Assembly (NCBI GenBank): GCA_033297075.1
Contig: MU858062.1
Location: 62,001-126,000 of the forward strand
Origin: Rhypophila decipiens
Lineage: Eukaryota > Ascomycota > Sordariomycetes > Sordariales > Naviculisporaceae
DNA length: 64,000 nucleotides
Direction: 5' to 3'
In this document: one piece after another, positions 22,515 to 35,703 of the stretch
How the letters are laid out: each line of letters opens with the position of its first letter
Numbering within the stretch: position 1 is the first letter of the stretch
Made by a program: the position numbers and the translations under genes
Notes under the pieces: model-generated
Told to the model about the DNA's origin: nothing
The model's database searches: none
The model's input: only the letters and a program-made list of their open reading frames with translations

Positions 22515-24633
22515 ATGGCGACAACGCAGACCAAGGTCGCGAGGGCGTCCTCGATCGCGCTGAGAGCTCTCAGTTATTTCTTTTTACGCTGGGTGAGTTC
22601 TTACTTTTCGAAACTGAAAGTGCGACATGTCATGCTAACAAGAGCTGCTATCTCCAGGCACTGATTCCTGTAAGTTCGGTTACACGAGACAGCCATGATG
22701 TCAACCGAGGGACACAAGGACTTTACTAACTTATTACGCAGTGGGTACCGGCGGCCGTCTTGACGCTTTTCGCCATCTATGTCCCGTCGTTTATCGCTGG
22801 GTATCTTAACGAACCAAAATATAATGTAACAGAAGAGGTCGATGTCGTCGTCACTGAGGCCATCGTGCCCCCCGAGGAGCCCGTTCGATCCAATGGAGCC
22901 AAGAAGAGAAAGGGAGCCACGGACCCCGCCGTGCCAGCCGTTAACGGCATCAATCCCGAGGACGAAGTGGTTGCTGAAAAAATCACCATTACTGACCGAA
23001 TCACGACGGAGAAGCGGCCATTGAACCCCCTCAAGACTCTGCTGTCTGGAGCTCCCAACCCACGGAGCCTTGCATTGTCTCTGGCCACCTTTGGCATCAA
23101 CTTGGCCTTGGTCAGCTCCATTGCTGATCGCCTGTTCCGCGAGCACTCGTACACCGCACACGACCTCTCGTTTGTCCGACCAGGATTCGTCTCGGAAAAT
23201 GAGGCCAAGATTCTTATTAGGGAACCAGATCAGTCAAAGATGCCCGTGACGGTCGAAGTCCGCCTCAAGGAACCCGAGGCTCCATTCGAAAACTCGCGCT
23301 GGCAGAGTGCAGGCGGTGTTAGATGGACCAACAACGAGACAGACTACACATCTGTCGTCTCCGTTCCTCTTCGCCGGCACTCCAAGCCCAAAATTTACCT
23401 CTGGCGAACATCAAACAACCACACCGGCGAATTCATCGCGCCACCAGGCGTTGGACATGCTCTGTCGGCTGTAGACCCGCCATTCACATTCTTGTCGACC
23501 TCGTGCATCGTCAACCGCTTGCCGTACAGCCCATTCGACCACCCTCTTGCCATCCCAGGATTGAGACATCTTGCCAAACTCCTCCCTTCTCTGGACGCCC
23601 AGTTCATGCTCTTCCTCGGAGATTTCATCTATTCCGATGTCCCCAAGTTCTGGGGCAAGACTGTGGAGGATTACCGCCAAAAGTACCGCCAGGTCTACGC
23701 ATCCCCAGACTGGGCTGCGGTCGGCCAGAATCTCAGCTGGATCCACGTCCTCGACGATCACGAGATCTACAACGACTGGGATTCGAACACGACAGGCATC
23801 TATGAGGCGGCTGTCAACCCATGGAACCTCTACAACGCAGCGGCCAATCCCCCTCCAGCCAAGAAGGCCGGCACCAACTCATTGAGGAAGAGCGCCACCT
23901 ACTACGAGTTCACCCAAGGCCCCGCCAGCTTTTTCCTTTTGGACACGCGTACCCATAGAGACAAGAACAGTGAGCCTGCCACCAAGGAGGACAAGACCAT
24001 GCTCGGCCCAGAGCAGCTCGAGGATTTCCTGGCTTGGCTGAAGAAGCCTGAGCCCAAGGGCGTAAACTGGAAGATTGTCGCCTCGTCTGTGCCGTTTACC
24101 AAGAACTGGCAGGTCAATACTAGAGATACCTGGGGCGGATTCTTGTCTGAGAGGCAGAAGATTCTCGAGGCCATGTGGGACGCTGGTCTCAGGGGTACCG
24201 GTGTGGTGATCCTGTCTGGAGACAGGCACGAGTTTGCCGCTACCAAGTTCCCGCCCCCTGAGGACGGCAGATGGCCGCCGACTGTTGCGGTGCATGAGTT
24301 TTCGACGAGCCCGTTGAGCCAGTTTTACTCGCCCATTCCGTCGTATCGCCAGACTGATAAGGATGATGTCAAGATCAAGTAAGTCCGGTCGAGTGTCTCA
24401 TTCTTCCTTGCGCATGTGATGCTAACTTGACACTTAGGTATATCAATGGCGGCAACTCCAAGTTTGGAGCTATCACCCTTTTGAACCTCGAGGAGGGCGA
24501 TCAGGGCAGTCTGAAATACCGGCTCTTCATTGACGGGAAGGAGGCGTGGAACACCATGATCGTATCGCCCCCGCCTGTTGGCGAGGAAGGTGGAGTCGGC
24601 GGTTTCTGGAAGAAGCTGAGGGGCACTGCTTAG
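22515..24633 (+). CDS. PhoD-like metallophosphatase, membrane-anchored
   Basis: Four exons: 22515-22592, 22658-22669, 22742-24378 and 24438-24633, 640 residues. The second exon is only 12 nt (codes ALIP) and is needed to join RW to WVPAAVLTLF in frame. Two hydrophobic segments lie near the N-terminus (about 20-55 and 110-130), then a PhoD-type metal-binding domain: GDFIYSD (from G323), the LDDHEIYNDWD block near 367-375, and SGDRHEFAA near 516. PhoD enzymes are Ca/Fe-dependent phosphomonoesterases or phosphodiesterases; the substrate here is unknown. The N-terminal anchor suggests an endomembrane or surface location. The fold assignment is firm and the function is only general. Confidence 0.88.
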
Positions 24634-25242
24634 ATGGTGATACTGGGGTGAAATCTTCGTTTGTCATTCGGTGCGGAGTGATATCTTGATTGTAGGAATA
24701 GAGGTCAGGCGGTTGAGATATTTGGGTCTGGCTAGAGGGATTTCGGCGTCTTATTTTCTTTCGTCTTGCTTTGATTTTCCGGGACATGTGAAGGAAATTA
24801 CGGATACTTGCTTTTATCAGCGCGTTGAATCTGGGGGTTGGTATTTAGATACTTAGATACTCTAGTTGTTATGGCTGAATTAACGTTGCTTTCTCGTGTC
24901 GTCGTGAGTTTTGATCATCTTCTTTCAAGTTGAGCATTTGCATACCGTACTGTGGTCCGTATGCGTCCGGTATCACGGGTAGTAACCGCCTACAATCGGT
25001 TGTCTTTAGCGGCCCGCTCCTTGGTTCAGCATGCCGAGGTCCATGCACCCCGCTGTGATTCCGTCTTGGAGCTTGTAAGCGAACAAGAACAGGGGCACAC
25101 AGCTGTTCATTGTCCTGTGACACCATTCAGACAGTTAGGTTAGTTCATCAGCCGAACCGAACACGTTGAGACATATCTACATTTTGAATAGCACCCCGTT
25201 GTTTTCCTCTACGAATACAAATTCAGTTTGATAGGAAGCAAT
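24634..25242. other. Intergenic PhoD-like/TML dioxygenase
   Basis: About 600 bp in tandem orientation. Small TTAGATACT repeats lie at about 24843-24862. No gene seen. Confidence 0.6.
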
Positions 25243-27358
25243 ATGAGAGTACTTCGCGCTACACACTCTCGGGTAGCTTCTCTCAAAGGCACGCAACAAC
25301 GACCAGCAACGCGATGTCGTGCCGTCTTCGCTGTTAGGTGAGTTGATACATATGCATCCTTACTATTCAGTTACACGCGTCGAGGTTGCAACACAAACTA
25401 AAACACCAAACAAACATTTCCACAACCCGCGGCGTGAGATGATTATTAGCTAGCTAACACTGATCTCTGTAGCTCGCCCCGGCCATCCTCCACTCAGCCT
25501 GGCTCGCAAAGATGCTTCACTACCAGAAGAGATGATATAGGGCTAGTGGCCCGAAGATATTTCTCGGTTTCACCCAGCAGACTTCGCAGGGCTGGGATTG
25601 CACGTGGAGGACTGGAGCTGTGTCTAGAGGGTTCTGGGGCGGCGGTTAAGCGGAATTTCCTGTGAGTTGATTCATCCCTCGGACTGTTTGTTTCTCAGGC
25701 TATCTTGAGAGGAATTTTGACTGACGAATGGTGAATTTTCGAAGCCCGAGTTTTTGGCTACGGTATGACTTCTTTTATTTCTTTTGGAATTTACTTGAGA
25801 ATCTGTGTAGTATACTGGTATACCAGCGGCGCTGGGCATCTATATCTAACGTGAGTGACGGAACAGAGATAACTGCCGCTGTCCCAAATGCGTAAATCAG
25901 GATACCAGACAGCGCAATTTCAATACTTTTGAGGTATGTTGATCTTGAGTTTTGAGCGAGGGATCGACTAGTAATGAGAGTAAATGGCTGACTGGCGCCT
26001 AATGTCTAGATCCCTTCGGCAATCGCGATCGAAGAGCTTAGGGAGGATTCTCAGGGGGTTCAAGTCCAATGTCCGTATTTATGGCCTTGTCATTTTGTCC
26101 GTCCGTCGGTGGCTATATGAGCTGACGATGCGTGTATGGCGGTATGGCAGGGTCCGATGGCCATGTTAGCACCTATCCCTGGTCTTTCTTGGAGTTCTAT
26201 CAGAACTCTAACAAGCGCGAGCCAGAGGATGTCAAGTATGTCTTCCCTCATCTTCATATTCATGTTAGCCGTGAATCCCAGACTCACATCATGCATTAGA
26301 CTGGCATACTTTGGCGCCGAAGCGGCCCAGAATCCTCCGACCATCTCTTACGAGGATGTAATGAGAGACGACAAGGCAGTCGGCGAGTTGACCAAGAAAA
26401 TCGTTAGTCCCTGCCTCCTCCCTCTCCTTTTTCCGCTGCTCACACCCAAGTCTAGAAAGAAAATGGCTTCGTCTTTGTAAAAGCCACACCATTCTCCGAC
26501 CCCACCGACACGGAAAAACTCCTAGAGCGAATCGCCTTCATAAGAGTAACCCACTACGGCGGCTTCTACGATTTCACGCCCGACCTAGCAATGGCAGATA
26601 CAGCTTACACCAACCTCGCGCTACCAGCCCACACGGACACGACGTATTTCAGCGATCCTGCCGGGCTCCAAGCCTTCCATTTGCTCTCTCACACCGGCCC
26701 TTCTGAGAGCTTGGGATCTGCTGCGGAAGGTGGAAAATCGCTCCTAGTAGACGGGTTCCACGCCGCGAGCATCTTGAAAGGGGAAGATGCACAGGCATAC
26801 GAGGTTCTTGCGTCAGTGAGACTGCCGTGGCATGCTAGTGGGAACGAGGGGATCACCATCTCGCCGGATAAGCGATACCCCGTGTTGGAAGTTGACGAGG
26901 ATAACGGGGAGCTGATGAGGGTCAGGTGGAATAACGACGATAGGGGGGTTGTCCCTTTTGGTGAGGAGTTTACGCCGCTGGAGTGGTATGGTGCTGCGAG
27001 AAAGTGGGATGAGATTTTGAGGAGGAAGGAGGTTGAGGTCTGGATTCAGTTGACGCCGGGGAGTGTGCTTGGTATGTTTTAGTCTTTTCCTTGTTCTTAC
27101 TTATTGGGATTATGGCTGACCGAGAAAACAGTATTCGATAACTGGCGTGTCCTTCATGGCCGGAGCGCGTTCCAGGGCGTGAGGAGGATTTGTGGTGGTT
27201 ATAGTGAGTTACCTGGCATTTCTGTTCAACTTTTGCTTGTATTATGTCCACCATACTAACAAGCTGTATGTAATACAGTCAACAGAGATGACTTTATCTC
27301 AAGATGGAGAAACACTAATTTTGAGAGAACCGAGATTCTGAATAGAATCATTGGGTAA
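25243..27358 (+). CDS. cbs-1: Trimethyllysine dioxygenase (carnitine biosynthesis)
   Basis: Ten exons: 25243-25337, 25473-25661, 25745-25762, 25867-25933, 26010-26070, 26151-26235, 26300-26402, 26456-27071, 27132-27203 and 27279-27358, 461 residues. Exon 3 is 18 nt. The N-terminus is Arg-rich and Ser-rich, as expected for a mitochondrial presequence. The N-terminal zinc-binding DUF971-type region carries WLRDNCRCPKC. The Fe(II)/2-oxoglutarate oxygenase core has the facial triad H265-x-D267 (LPAHTDTTYF) and distal H420 (WRVLHGRSAF), with the family end CGGYINRDDFISRWR. It hydroxylates trimethyllysine, the first step to carnitine. The gene symbol is that of the Neurospora gene. The intron after 26070 uses a weak GTCCGT donor, but the protein join (VQ-WSDGH) is convincing. 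Confidence 0.9.
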
Positions 27359-28093
27359 AGCTAGACGGGTCTAGCTATATATTCTCAAGTAAATTATCGA
27401 GGGCTCCTAGTCGTATTAAGGAAACCGAGGGTTTGTTCAAGGCGTATGTCAGGTAGTCTAGATGCATGTATACCCAACTTCAACTGCAGCTCCGTATCCG
27501 TACCCCGTACCCCATTCCCCATTCCCCATACCCCCTTTTTTCCCCCGCCCTATGGATTGTGGAGGACATAACCCACTCTTCCTGCCTTTTATCCAGAAGA
27601 TACTAGGTAACCCATACTCACAGAATACCCACTGTCTACCCAAAGGCCTTTTTCTTGGTCGTCGGAATGCCTTGATATGGAAACACCTACCCTTACTTAC
27701 GTACCAGGTAGCTGCTGCTCTTCTATCGGCCCGTTTATCTACCGGGAGGTCATCCCGATCAGTCTGCATTCGACCAGTCTAGACGTGAAGCATATAAATA
27801 TAGATACGTAGAGACCGAGTTAGAACCTTATATCTCTTATTGACTTGCTTTCGAGCTATTCTTCTTGGACCATTTCCTTATTATTACAAGACTTTATCTG
27901 CCCCCTTCAGTAAACTCACCTTCTGTTGCTTTGGCAGTGAAAGGCCTCTTCTTTATTCTCATAATCCCACCCCCATTCAGCTTGTATTTTTTTCTTCATA
28001 TAGGTAACTTTCCTATAAGCCATGGTCACCGTTCTTATTCTTCAGTTCTAACTTACCACGCTCCTCCACCACAGGAAAGCAAATACTACAAAC
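27359..28093. other. Intergenic TML dioxygenase/SDR
   Basis: About 735 bp. It includes a C-rich tract of CCCCATT/CCCCGTA units at about 27495-27550. No gene seen. Confidence 0.6.
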
Positions 28094-29143
<1,050 letters not shown>

Positions 29144-30648
29144 TTCTTGCTAGATTGGTGAATGGAATATATATCGAATATGAGGATACGGTTTTGAGGT
29201 TCTCCATCTCCAGGTGTCGCGGTCAGTTGCAACGTCAGAATGAGTGTCCAGGCTACCATTACGGTACTGGTGTCTGGCTGGGGAACGATTTTGAGATTGA
29301 GAATGGTCGGATCGCCTGTTTCCAAAAGGGTGAACAAAAATGATCAATAGTATGGACCATCCTTATATGCTCTCAGAAGGAATGCCTTGAGCGATCTGAA
29401 AGAACTGTAACCCAAATGAGAGCTTGTGTCGAGTGCTGATATCGAGCAAGCGCTGTGCAGCTGCCAGCATCTGGTAAAAGGTGTCAGGCTGGAGATCTTG
29501 GCGCGTGATTGATGACGAATAAAAAGACCCCTGAGGCTCAAATACTGTATTGTATCGAGGCAATTTGTAACAATTCACCTGGGATTTCAGGTGGCAACCT
29601 ATGATAGCGGGGTTGATCTCTCTCTCAGTGCCAGAACACCGTTAAAACCGAACCTAGTCGGCGATAAAGTTGAGAATAATCATATGAAAATACACAGGCT
29701 TAAAATTGAGATAATTTCTTCTCTTCATTAAGAGTTTGGTGCATGTGGTTTGTGAAGACGTTAAGGCCCCCGTTCCATCGTGTAAATACCCACGAAATCG
29801 TTTGAAAATCGTCGTGCACATCAGCCGCTTGACACCCACCTTCCCCAGGTACATAATAGCTTTTACGAATCCATACTCTTCTGCCGCCGGACCGTATGAA
29901 ATATGTATGTCAGCATTTTTCCCCTCGGCGCTGGTGCTTAAAGTCGAGATTCTATTCGCACGTTCCCGACCTCAAGAGTCTGAGAGTGCGAAATGCTGCC
30001 AACCACGCTAGTGATAAGTTCAGGAGAAAGGTACCTTTACAGCTCACCGACAGTGTGTGAAACGCAAAGTACCCCTCATCCCACCTTGGTCGTATTTGTC
30101 CCCCCAGCTTCCTCCAGTTCTGGATCCCCAATCTCCAGCAAGTGCAGCCGGCCTGGGAATTAGAAAGTCGCCTCTGCAATCCATTCTCCCACCTCTTCGG
30201 CCGCCCAACCTTCTCAGCCCTACCTTACCTTGCATCTTCTATCATCTCTCGCCAGCCTGCCTCTTTCTGCCTCTTCACCCCAGGCCCCAACTTGGACCAG
30301 GCTTTTAGGTTTCTGCCTCTGACACCGACATTCAGAACCCACTTGCCGCAAGGGTCTTTTTTGAAAAAGAAGTCATCTTTTTTGGGCAGTTTTATATCGT
30401 CGACAAATCCGTTGTCTAGGCAATTACGGCACTTTTAACGTTCATTGCTCGTGTTCTGGGGCCAAGAGATTCCCGTATCACAGACCGTAGTTTTACTTTC
30501 TCCCCCGCATTGCTCCTGCGCAGACCGTCGACGTCGAACGCAATCACCACAGCAGCACCGGAAGACCGCTGCGCAACTGCTCGTCATCTGTTGAACGCTC
30601 GTGCTTCCGAAATTGAAATTCAGCCCGAAAGCAAAAGCAAAGACAGAG
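29144..30648. other. Intergenic SDR/calcineurin A
   Basis: About 1.5 kb before calcineurin A, presumably its long promoter and leader. A few short open stretches show no family signature. No RNA gene seen. Confidence 0.6.
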
Positions 30649-32591
30649 ATGGACAACACCGAGATGGAGGGCACTTCGGGCGGATCGCCACCCTACGACG
30701 ACCCCCGCTCCCAGCAGGTTGATAACGCTATCCGCGCCATCCAGCAGAAGAAGCCTCTGCCCGAGATTGACTTCACCATCCATACCATGGAAGACGGGAC
30801 CCAGGTTAACACCCAGGAGCGGGTATGCAAAGGTATGTCGGTCTAGTCCTGCGCGCGCCCGCCTGTCGGACCTGCCGCCACCAAACCTTAGCACAGACTC
30901 GTGGACCCTTGAATACTAACAAGTCTACTTCTTCCAGATGTCCAAGCGCCTGCCATGTTCAAGCCCACAGACGAGCAATTCTTTGAAGACGAGACGCACC
31001 AGAAACCCAACATCACCTTCCTCAAACAACACTTTTACCGCGAGGGGCGCTTGACCGAGGAGCAGGCCTTATGGATCATCAAGAAGGGCACCGAGGTGCT
31101 GCGACAGGAGCCCAACCTGCTCGAGATGGACGCCCCCATCACCGTCTGCGGCGACGTCCACGGCCAGTACTACGATCTGATGAAGCTGTTCGAGGTCGGC
31201 GGCGACCCGGCCGAGACGAGGTACCTGTTTCTTGGCGACTATGTTGATCGGGGCTACTTTAGCATAGAATGCGTCCTCTACCTCTGGTCGCTCAAGATCC
31301 ACTACCCTCAGACTCTCTGGCTGCTCCGCGGAAACCACGAGTGCCGCCACTTGACGGACTACTTCACCTTCAAGCTCGAGTGCAAGCACAAGTATTCCGA
31401 GGCGATATACGAGGCCTGCATGGAGTCGTTCTGTTGTCTGCCGCTGGCGGCAGTCATGAACAAGCAGTTTCTCTGCATTCACGGCGGACTGAGCCCGGAA
31501 CTCCATACGCTCGATGACTTGAGAAATGTGAGTTGACCACCGTTTAGTTGGTGACACAAAAGCCCATACTAACTATAAATCGCAGATTGACCGTTTCCGC
31601 GAGCCACCCACGCAGGGATTAATGTGCGACATCCTCTGGGCCGATCCGCTCGAGGACTTCGGCACAGAGAAGACGACGGACTTCTTCCTTCATAACCACG
31701 TTCGAGGTTGCTCCTACTTCTTCTCCTATCCGGCAGCCTGCCATTTCCTGGAGAAGAACAATCTCCTGTCGATTATCCGGGCGCACGAGGCCCAAGATGC
31801 GGGATATAGAATGTACCGTAAGACCCGTACTACCGGATTCCCAAGCGTCATGACCATCTTCTCGGCTCCCAACTACCTGGACGTCTACAACAACAAGGCG
31901 GCCGTCTTGAAGTATGAGAACAACGTCATGAACATCCGCCAATTCAACTGCACCCCCCACCCCTACTGGCTCCCCAACTTCATGGACGTGTTCACCTGGT
32001 CGCTCCCCTTCGTGGGCGAGAAGATCGCCGACATGCTTATTGCCATCCTTCACACGTGCTCCGAGGAAGAACTCAACGAGGACAAGAGCTCTGCGGCTAC
32101 TTCCCCAGGCCCTGTCTCGCCCCCGCTCTCCTCGGCTAGTCTTGAGGACCCCAACTCGATCGAGTACAAGCGGAGGGCGATCAAGAACAAGATCCTGGCC
32201 ATCGGTCGACTTTCTCGCGTCTTCCAGGTGCTGCGCGAAGAATCAGAGAGCATCACGGAGCTCAAGAGCGCCTCCGGAGGCCGTCTTCCTGCGGGCACAC
32301 TAATGTTGGGAGCAGAGGGCATCAAGAACGCTATCAGCAGCTTCGAAGATGCTCGCAAGGTCGACATTCAGAACGAGAGATTGCCGCCGAGCCACGACGA
32401 GGTCCAGAGGCAGCACACCAGAGAGTTGAACGAGGCCATAGAGGGGGCCGTAAAGGAGGCTGACAATGACAAGAAGCTGCAGAGTCTGTCTAGGAGGTTG
32501 AGCACGTGAGTTTTGTCTTTTCCTGTCACCACCAGACCCTCCCCAAACAGAATCGCAGACTGACATGACCGTTAGTGATCGCAAGAGATAA
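30649..32591 (+). CDS. cna1: Calcineurin A, catalytic subunit of PP2B
   Basis: Four exons: 30649-30832, 30938-31527, 31586-32505 and 32576-32591, 569 residues. The phosphoesterase signatures are intact: GDVHG (133-137), GDYVDRG (161-167) and RGNHE (192-196). After the catalytic core come the calcineurin B binding helix, the calmodulin-binding segment ([16 protein letters not shown], about 455-470) and the autoinhibitory segment ([19 protein letters not shown]). It is the Ca2+/calmodulin-activated Ser/Thr phosphatase that acts on Crz1-type factors in stress response and hyphal growth. The last exon codes only five residues (T)DRKR. Confidence 0.96.
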
Positions 32592-34249
32592 TCTGCCGGA
32601 TTAAATGTATAAGCGAGGAAGAGGCTTGTTGTTAGGTTTGATCTTTGGTCGTTTGGTTTGGGGTATACTGGTTTGTGCGTGTGTGGATATTTATGGACCA
32701 AGATATCTACTCTGCGAGGGTAGGGAGGATAATTAGAGAAACAAAACAACAATATAACACATGTGCGATGCCATGCCATGCCGGGCGATGCACTGGATAG
32801 TATACATACATGCGTATACATAATGTTGATGTTTATCTAGGGTGCTGATCCATATACATAGTCGCTGTGATGGTTCGTTTGGTAGTGTCCTCTTACATGG
32901 TTTCCGCGTGTATCAAAATGATAATGGATACAAAGCCTAGCAGTGCACTTTGTAGATGATATTGAATGAACCTTGTTATATACTTACATAACCGGTCACG
33001 AAGTTGTCTTTGCTGCAAGGTCTCTCTCACATGATCGAGAAGGTGGAGTGGTACATTCGGGAGCTTGACTCTTCTGTATCGACTCATTCTACTTGTTCCT
33101 CGAGAAAAGGGCCAAGTAAGGTCGGTAGGTATTGTACTCTCACACGGAAGAACTGGGCGCCCCAGCTACTTGCCCCTCAAAAACCCACCCTTGAAGGCAG
33201 GTCAAAAAGGCGATAACAAGTTGCTAAAACTTGAACATGAGTAGATTGCCAAAAAGCCTGCCTCAAACACATATCTAGCACAACCGGTCCATTACAGGAG
33301 CAGTACAAATATACAGCCGAGGATTGAGATACCTAACATGGTGAGGCGGGACCTGATGCTTGCTGAGAACGTACTTGCGAGTATCAAGTAGGTAGGCATC
33401 TACGCCATTTAAATGTACCTAGGTGGGTACTAAGATATCTTGTGTATGTAGGTCCTGAAGAACGCGCTTTATAATGGTGTTTCTAACAGTGGTGATACGG
33501 ATAAGTCGGACACGATAGGCAGATAGATAGATAAGAAAAAAGGTGAAAGAATGGAATCTCCTTGATTGTGGCCAGTCTAAATGTTTACATCTCAAACGAG
33601 GAACTTTTAGTTTTTCCCAGGATCCACGAATGGCCTGGCAGGCAATCTGATGATGCCCATCCATCCATGCATGTTCTTCGTACCAACGGCGGCGTCAAGA
33701 AGCTTGCCTACCCACCCGGGGACATGGTTTCGCTAAAGGTACAGATGGGATAGTAGAAGTAGAAAAAATAGTCCGAGTTATCCGTCCGTACCTTCAGTCT
33801 TGGCCGTCTCTTGTAAAAAGGGGACATCCTACTTATGCAGTGACAAGCATTCAAAGTCAAAGGCGCGGTCAAAGGCACAGACAGGGTGTGATCTATCCTC
33901 AAGGATGCCATTAACATCCGTCATAATGTCCAGTCCATTCAATGCTATTTTTCTTGGAGCTTGTGAGCTAAGCCCGGTGTCATTCCAGTCCCATCAATAG
34001 CAAAAATACCCCATGATTCCAATCCTCCAAATGATAAACGCCATGTACCACCCAATCCATCACTATCATGATATATACCCAAGAGAAAAGGTCCAGATGT
34101 AAAGAATAAGCCAAAATAGCCACGGACAGAGAGACCCAAAAAACCGCCCATTTTGAAGAAGAAGCAGCCAGAATAAAAATGAAAATATGAAAATATCTGC
34201 TGATTTCCTTTCGAAACGAAAAATCCAAGAAAAAATCCAAAAAAGCCCA
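32592..34249. other. Convergent 3' flanks calcineurin/DFG5
   Basis: About 1.66 kb of AT-rich spacer. It has an ACCTAGGT palindrome at 33417-33424 and GTAGGTAGG-type repeats nearby. No supported gene. Confidence 0.6.
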
Positions 34250-35703
34250 TCAAATCATAACAAACGCACACCCCCCCGCCGCCCCCAGCGCAATAAAGGT
34301 AGTAACAAACGCGGCCGCAACCCGATCTTTACTCTCAATCGGCCGCAAAGGCTTCATCTCCTCGCTGATCTCCTGACCCGCGTTAGGATCCCCCTTGGAC
34401 GTCCCTCCATTATCCGCCGTGAACGGTTCCTGGGAATCCAACGTCCTAAGCGTGTACATGACACTCGACAGCGCATTCATCTGCTCGCCCACCCCCGGGA
34501 GCCCATCAAACGTCCCCGTGGTCCATTTCATACCACACGCCGTCCCGGGAATCCCGTTAAATCCCGTGGCTGGCGATCCGGAGCATGCCTTTGCCGCTGC
34601 GACCGCGCTGGTGCGCAACAGGGGTGTTATCTTTTCAAACGTATAAGGCGCCATTTGGGACGTGACCGACATCCATCTCGTCAAATACCCCTTGAAGCTC
34701 TGCTGGTCGATATCGCAGAACCCCCTGTCTTCGCAGAACTGCTCAAACATGATCTTGCTGTCCTGCTTGAAAAACATTTTGATCGTCGAGTCGAGGATCG
34801 ATTCGACGCGTTTTTTCCAGACCGGCGCCGAGTTGGTGATATTGGACATTACCGCCGCGCCGTGCAAAAAGATGCCGTGGTTATAGCTCCACTGGATCCT
34901 GTCGATGCTTGTGCACGGGCCGCCGTCTTCCGGGACCCCGACGCCGTCGTACACGGATCCGTCCTCGAGGATCAGGCCCGCTCTGACTTCCCAGTCAAAG
35001 ATCTTTTCCGCCCAGTCCGCGTAGGTCTGGTTCCCCGTGAACCGAGCAAGTCGGCTGGCGAGACTAAAGAAACACCCGTTCGAGATGGAATTCTTGTACA
35101 TGAAGCCGTTGCTAAAGGTGTTGATCTGCCATCGCAGGCCTCCGCCACAAACAGAATCATCCCAGCGGGTGGTGTACTGGTTGAACACGGCCTGAGCAAG
35201 GGCAAGCCACTGTGGCTGGTCTTCAGGAGGGTCGGGGTATTTATTCTCGGCGGCGGTCATGGCGGACATGGCCCAGAATCCTTGGTCGTCGTTGCCAGAT
35301 GTTCGGGTCTGGTTGATGGGTTGAAAGTCCTTTGTCGGTGCTGCTTGGTGGAGCATTGCCTGTGTCGTCGCTTCGTTGTAGCTCGTGTCGCCCGTGAGGA
35401 ACCAGTAGTCGATCATGGTCCCGAACATGGCACCTGCTTCCCACCAAAAGTACGGATCGGGGAGGTTTCCTGGTGTGTCGCCTGTGTTGTTGCCCGTGTA
35501 GAATTTGAGAAGCCCAAAGGCTATTGTGCTTGCTGCATCTTTGATGGAGGCTGGTTTTCTGTATGTTAGCCGAACACGTATCAGGGTCGGATGAGAAACA
35601 TGAAGGAGACAAACAAACCTTCATTTTCCAAGTTTAGTTCGATGGCCGCTGCTGACCGGACTAATAAGCTCGCGGCACCTGCTACGCAAAGATTCCACCT
35701 CAT
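34250..35703 (-). CDS. GPI-anchored GH76 mannosidase of the DFG5/DCW1 family
   Basis: Two exons: 35703-35615 and 35558-34250, 465 residues. The N-terminus is a signal peptide (MRWNLCVAGAASLLVRSAAA) and the C-terminus a short hydrophobic GPI-type tail. GH76 features include the catalytic double Asp in SGNDDQGFW, the WWEAGAMFG block, CGGGLRWQINTFSNGFMYKNSISNGCFF, and conserved cysteines. The family acts as a putative endo-alpha-1,6-mannanase/transglycosidase that links GPI proteins to the wall glucan. The 56-nt intron is best placed with the second of two overlapping GTTTGT donors, which alone keeps the frame (EGL-KPASIKDAAS). Confidence 0.93.

Noticed and set aside
34187..35569. 460-codon open frame on the plus strand opposite the DFG5/DCW1 gene
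   Set aside because: It mirrors the GC-rich codon use of the GH76 gene, has an Arg/Pro/Val-biased composition and no family signature.
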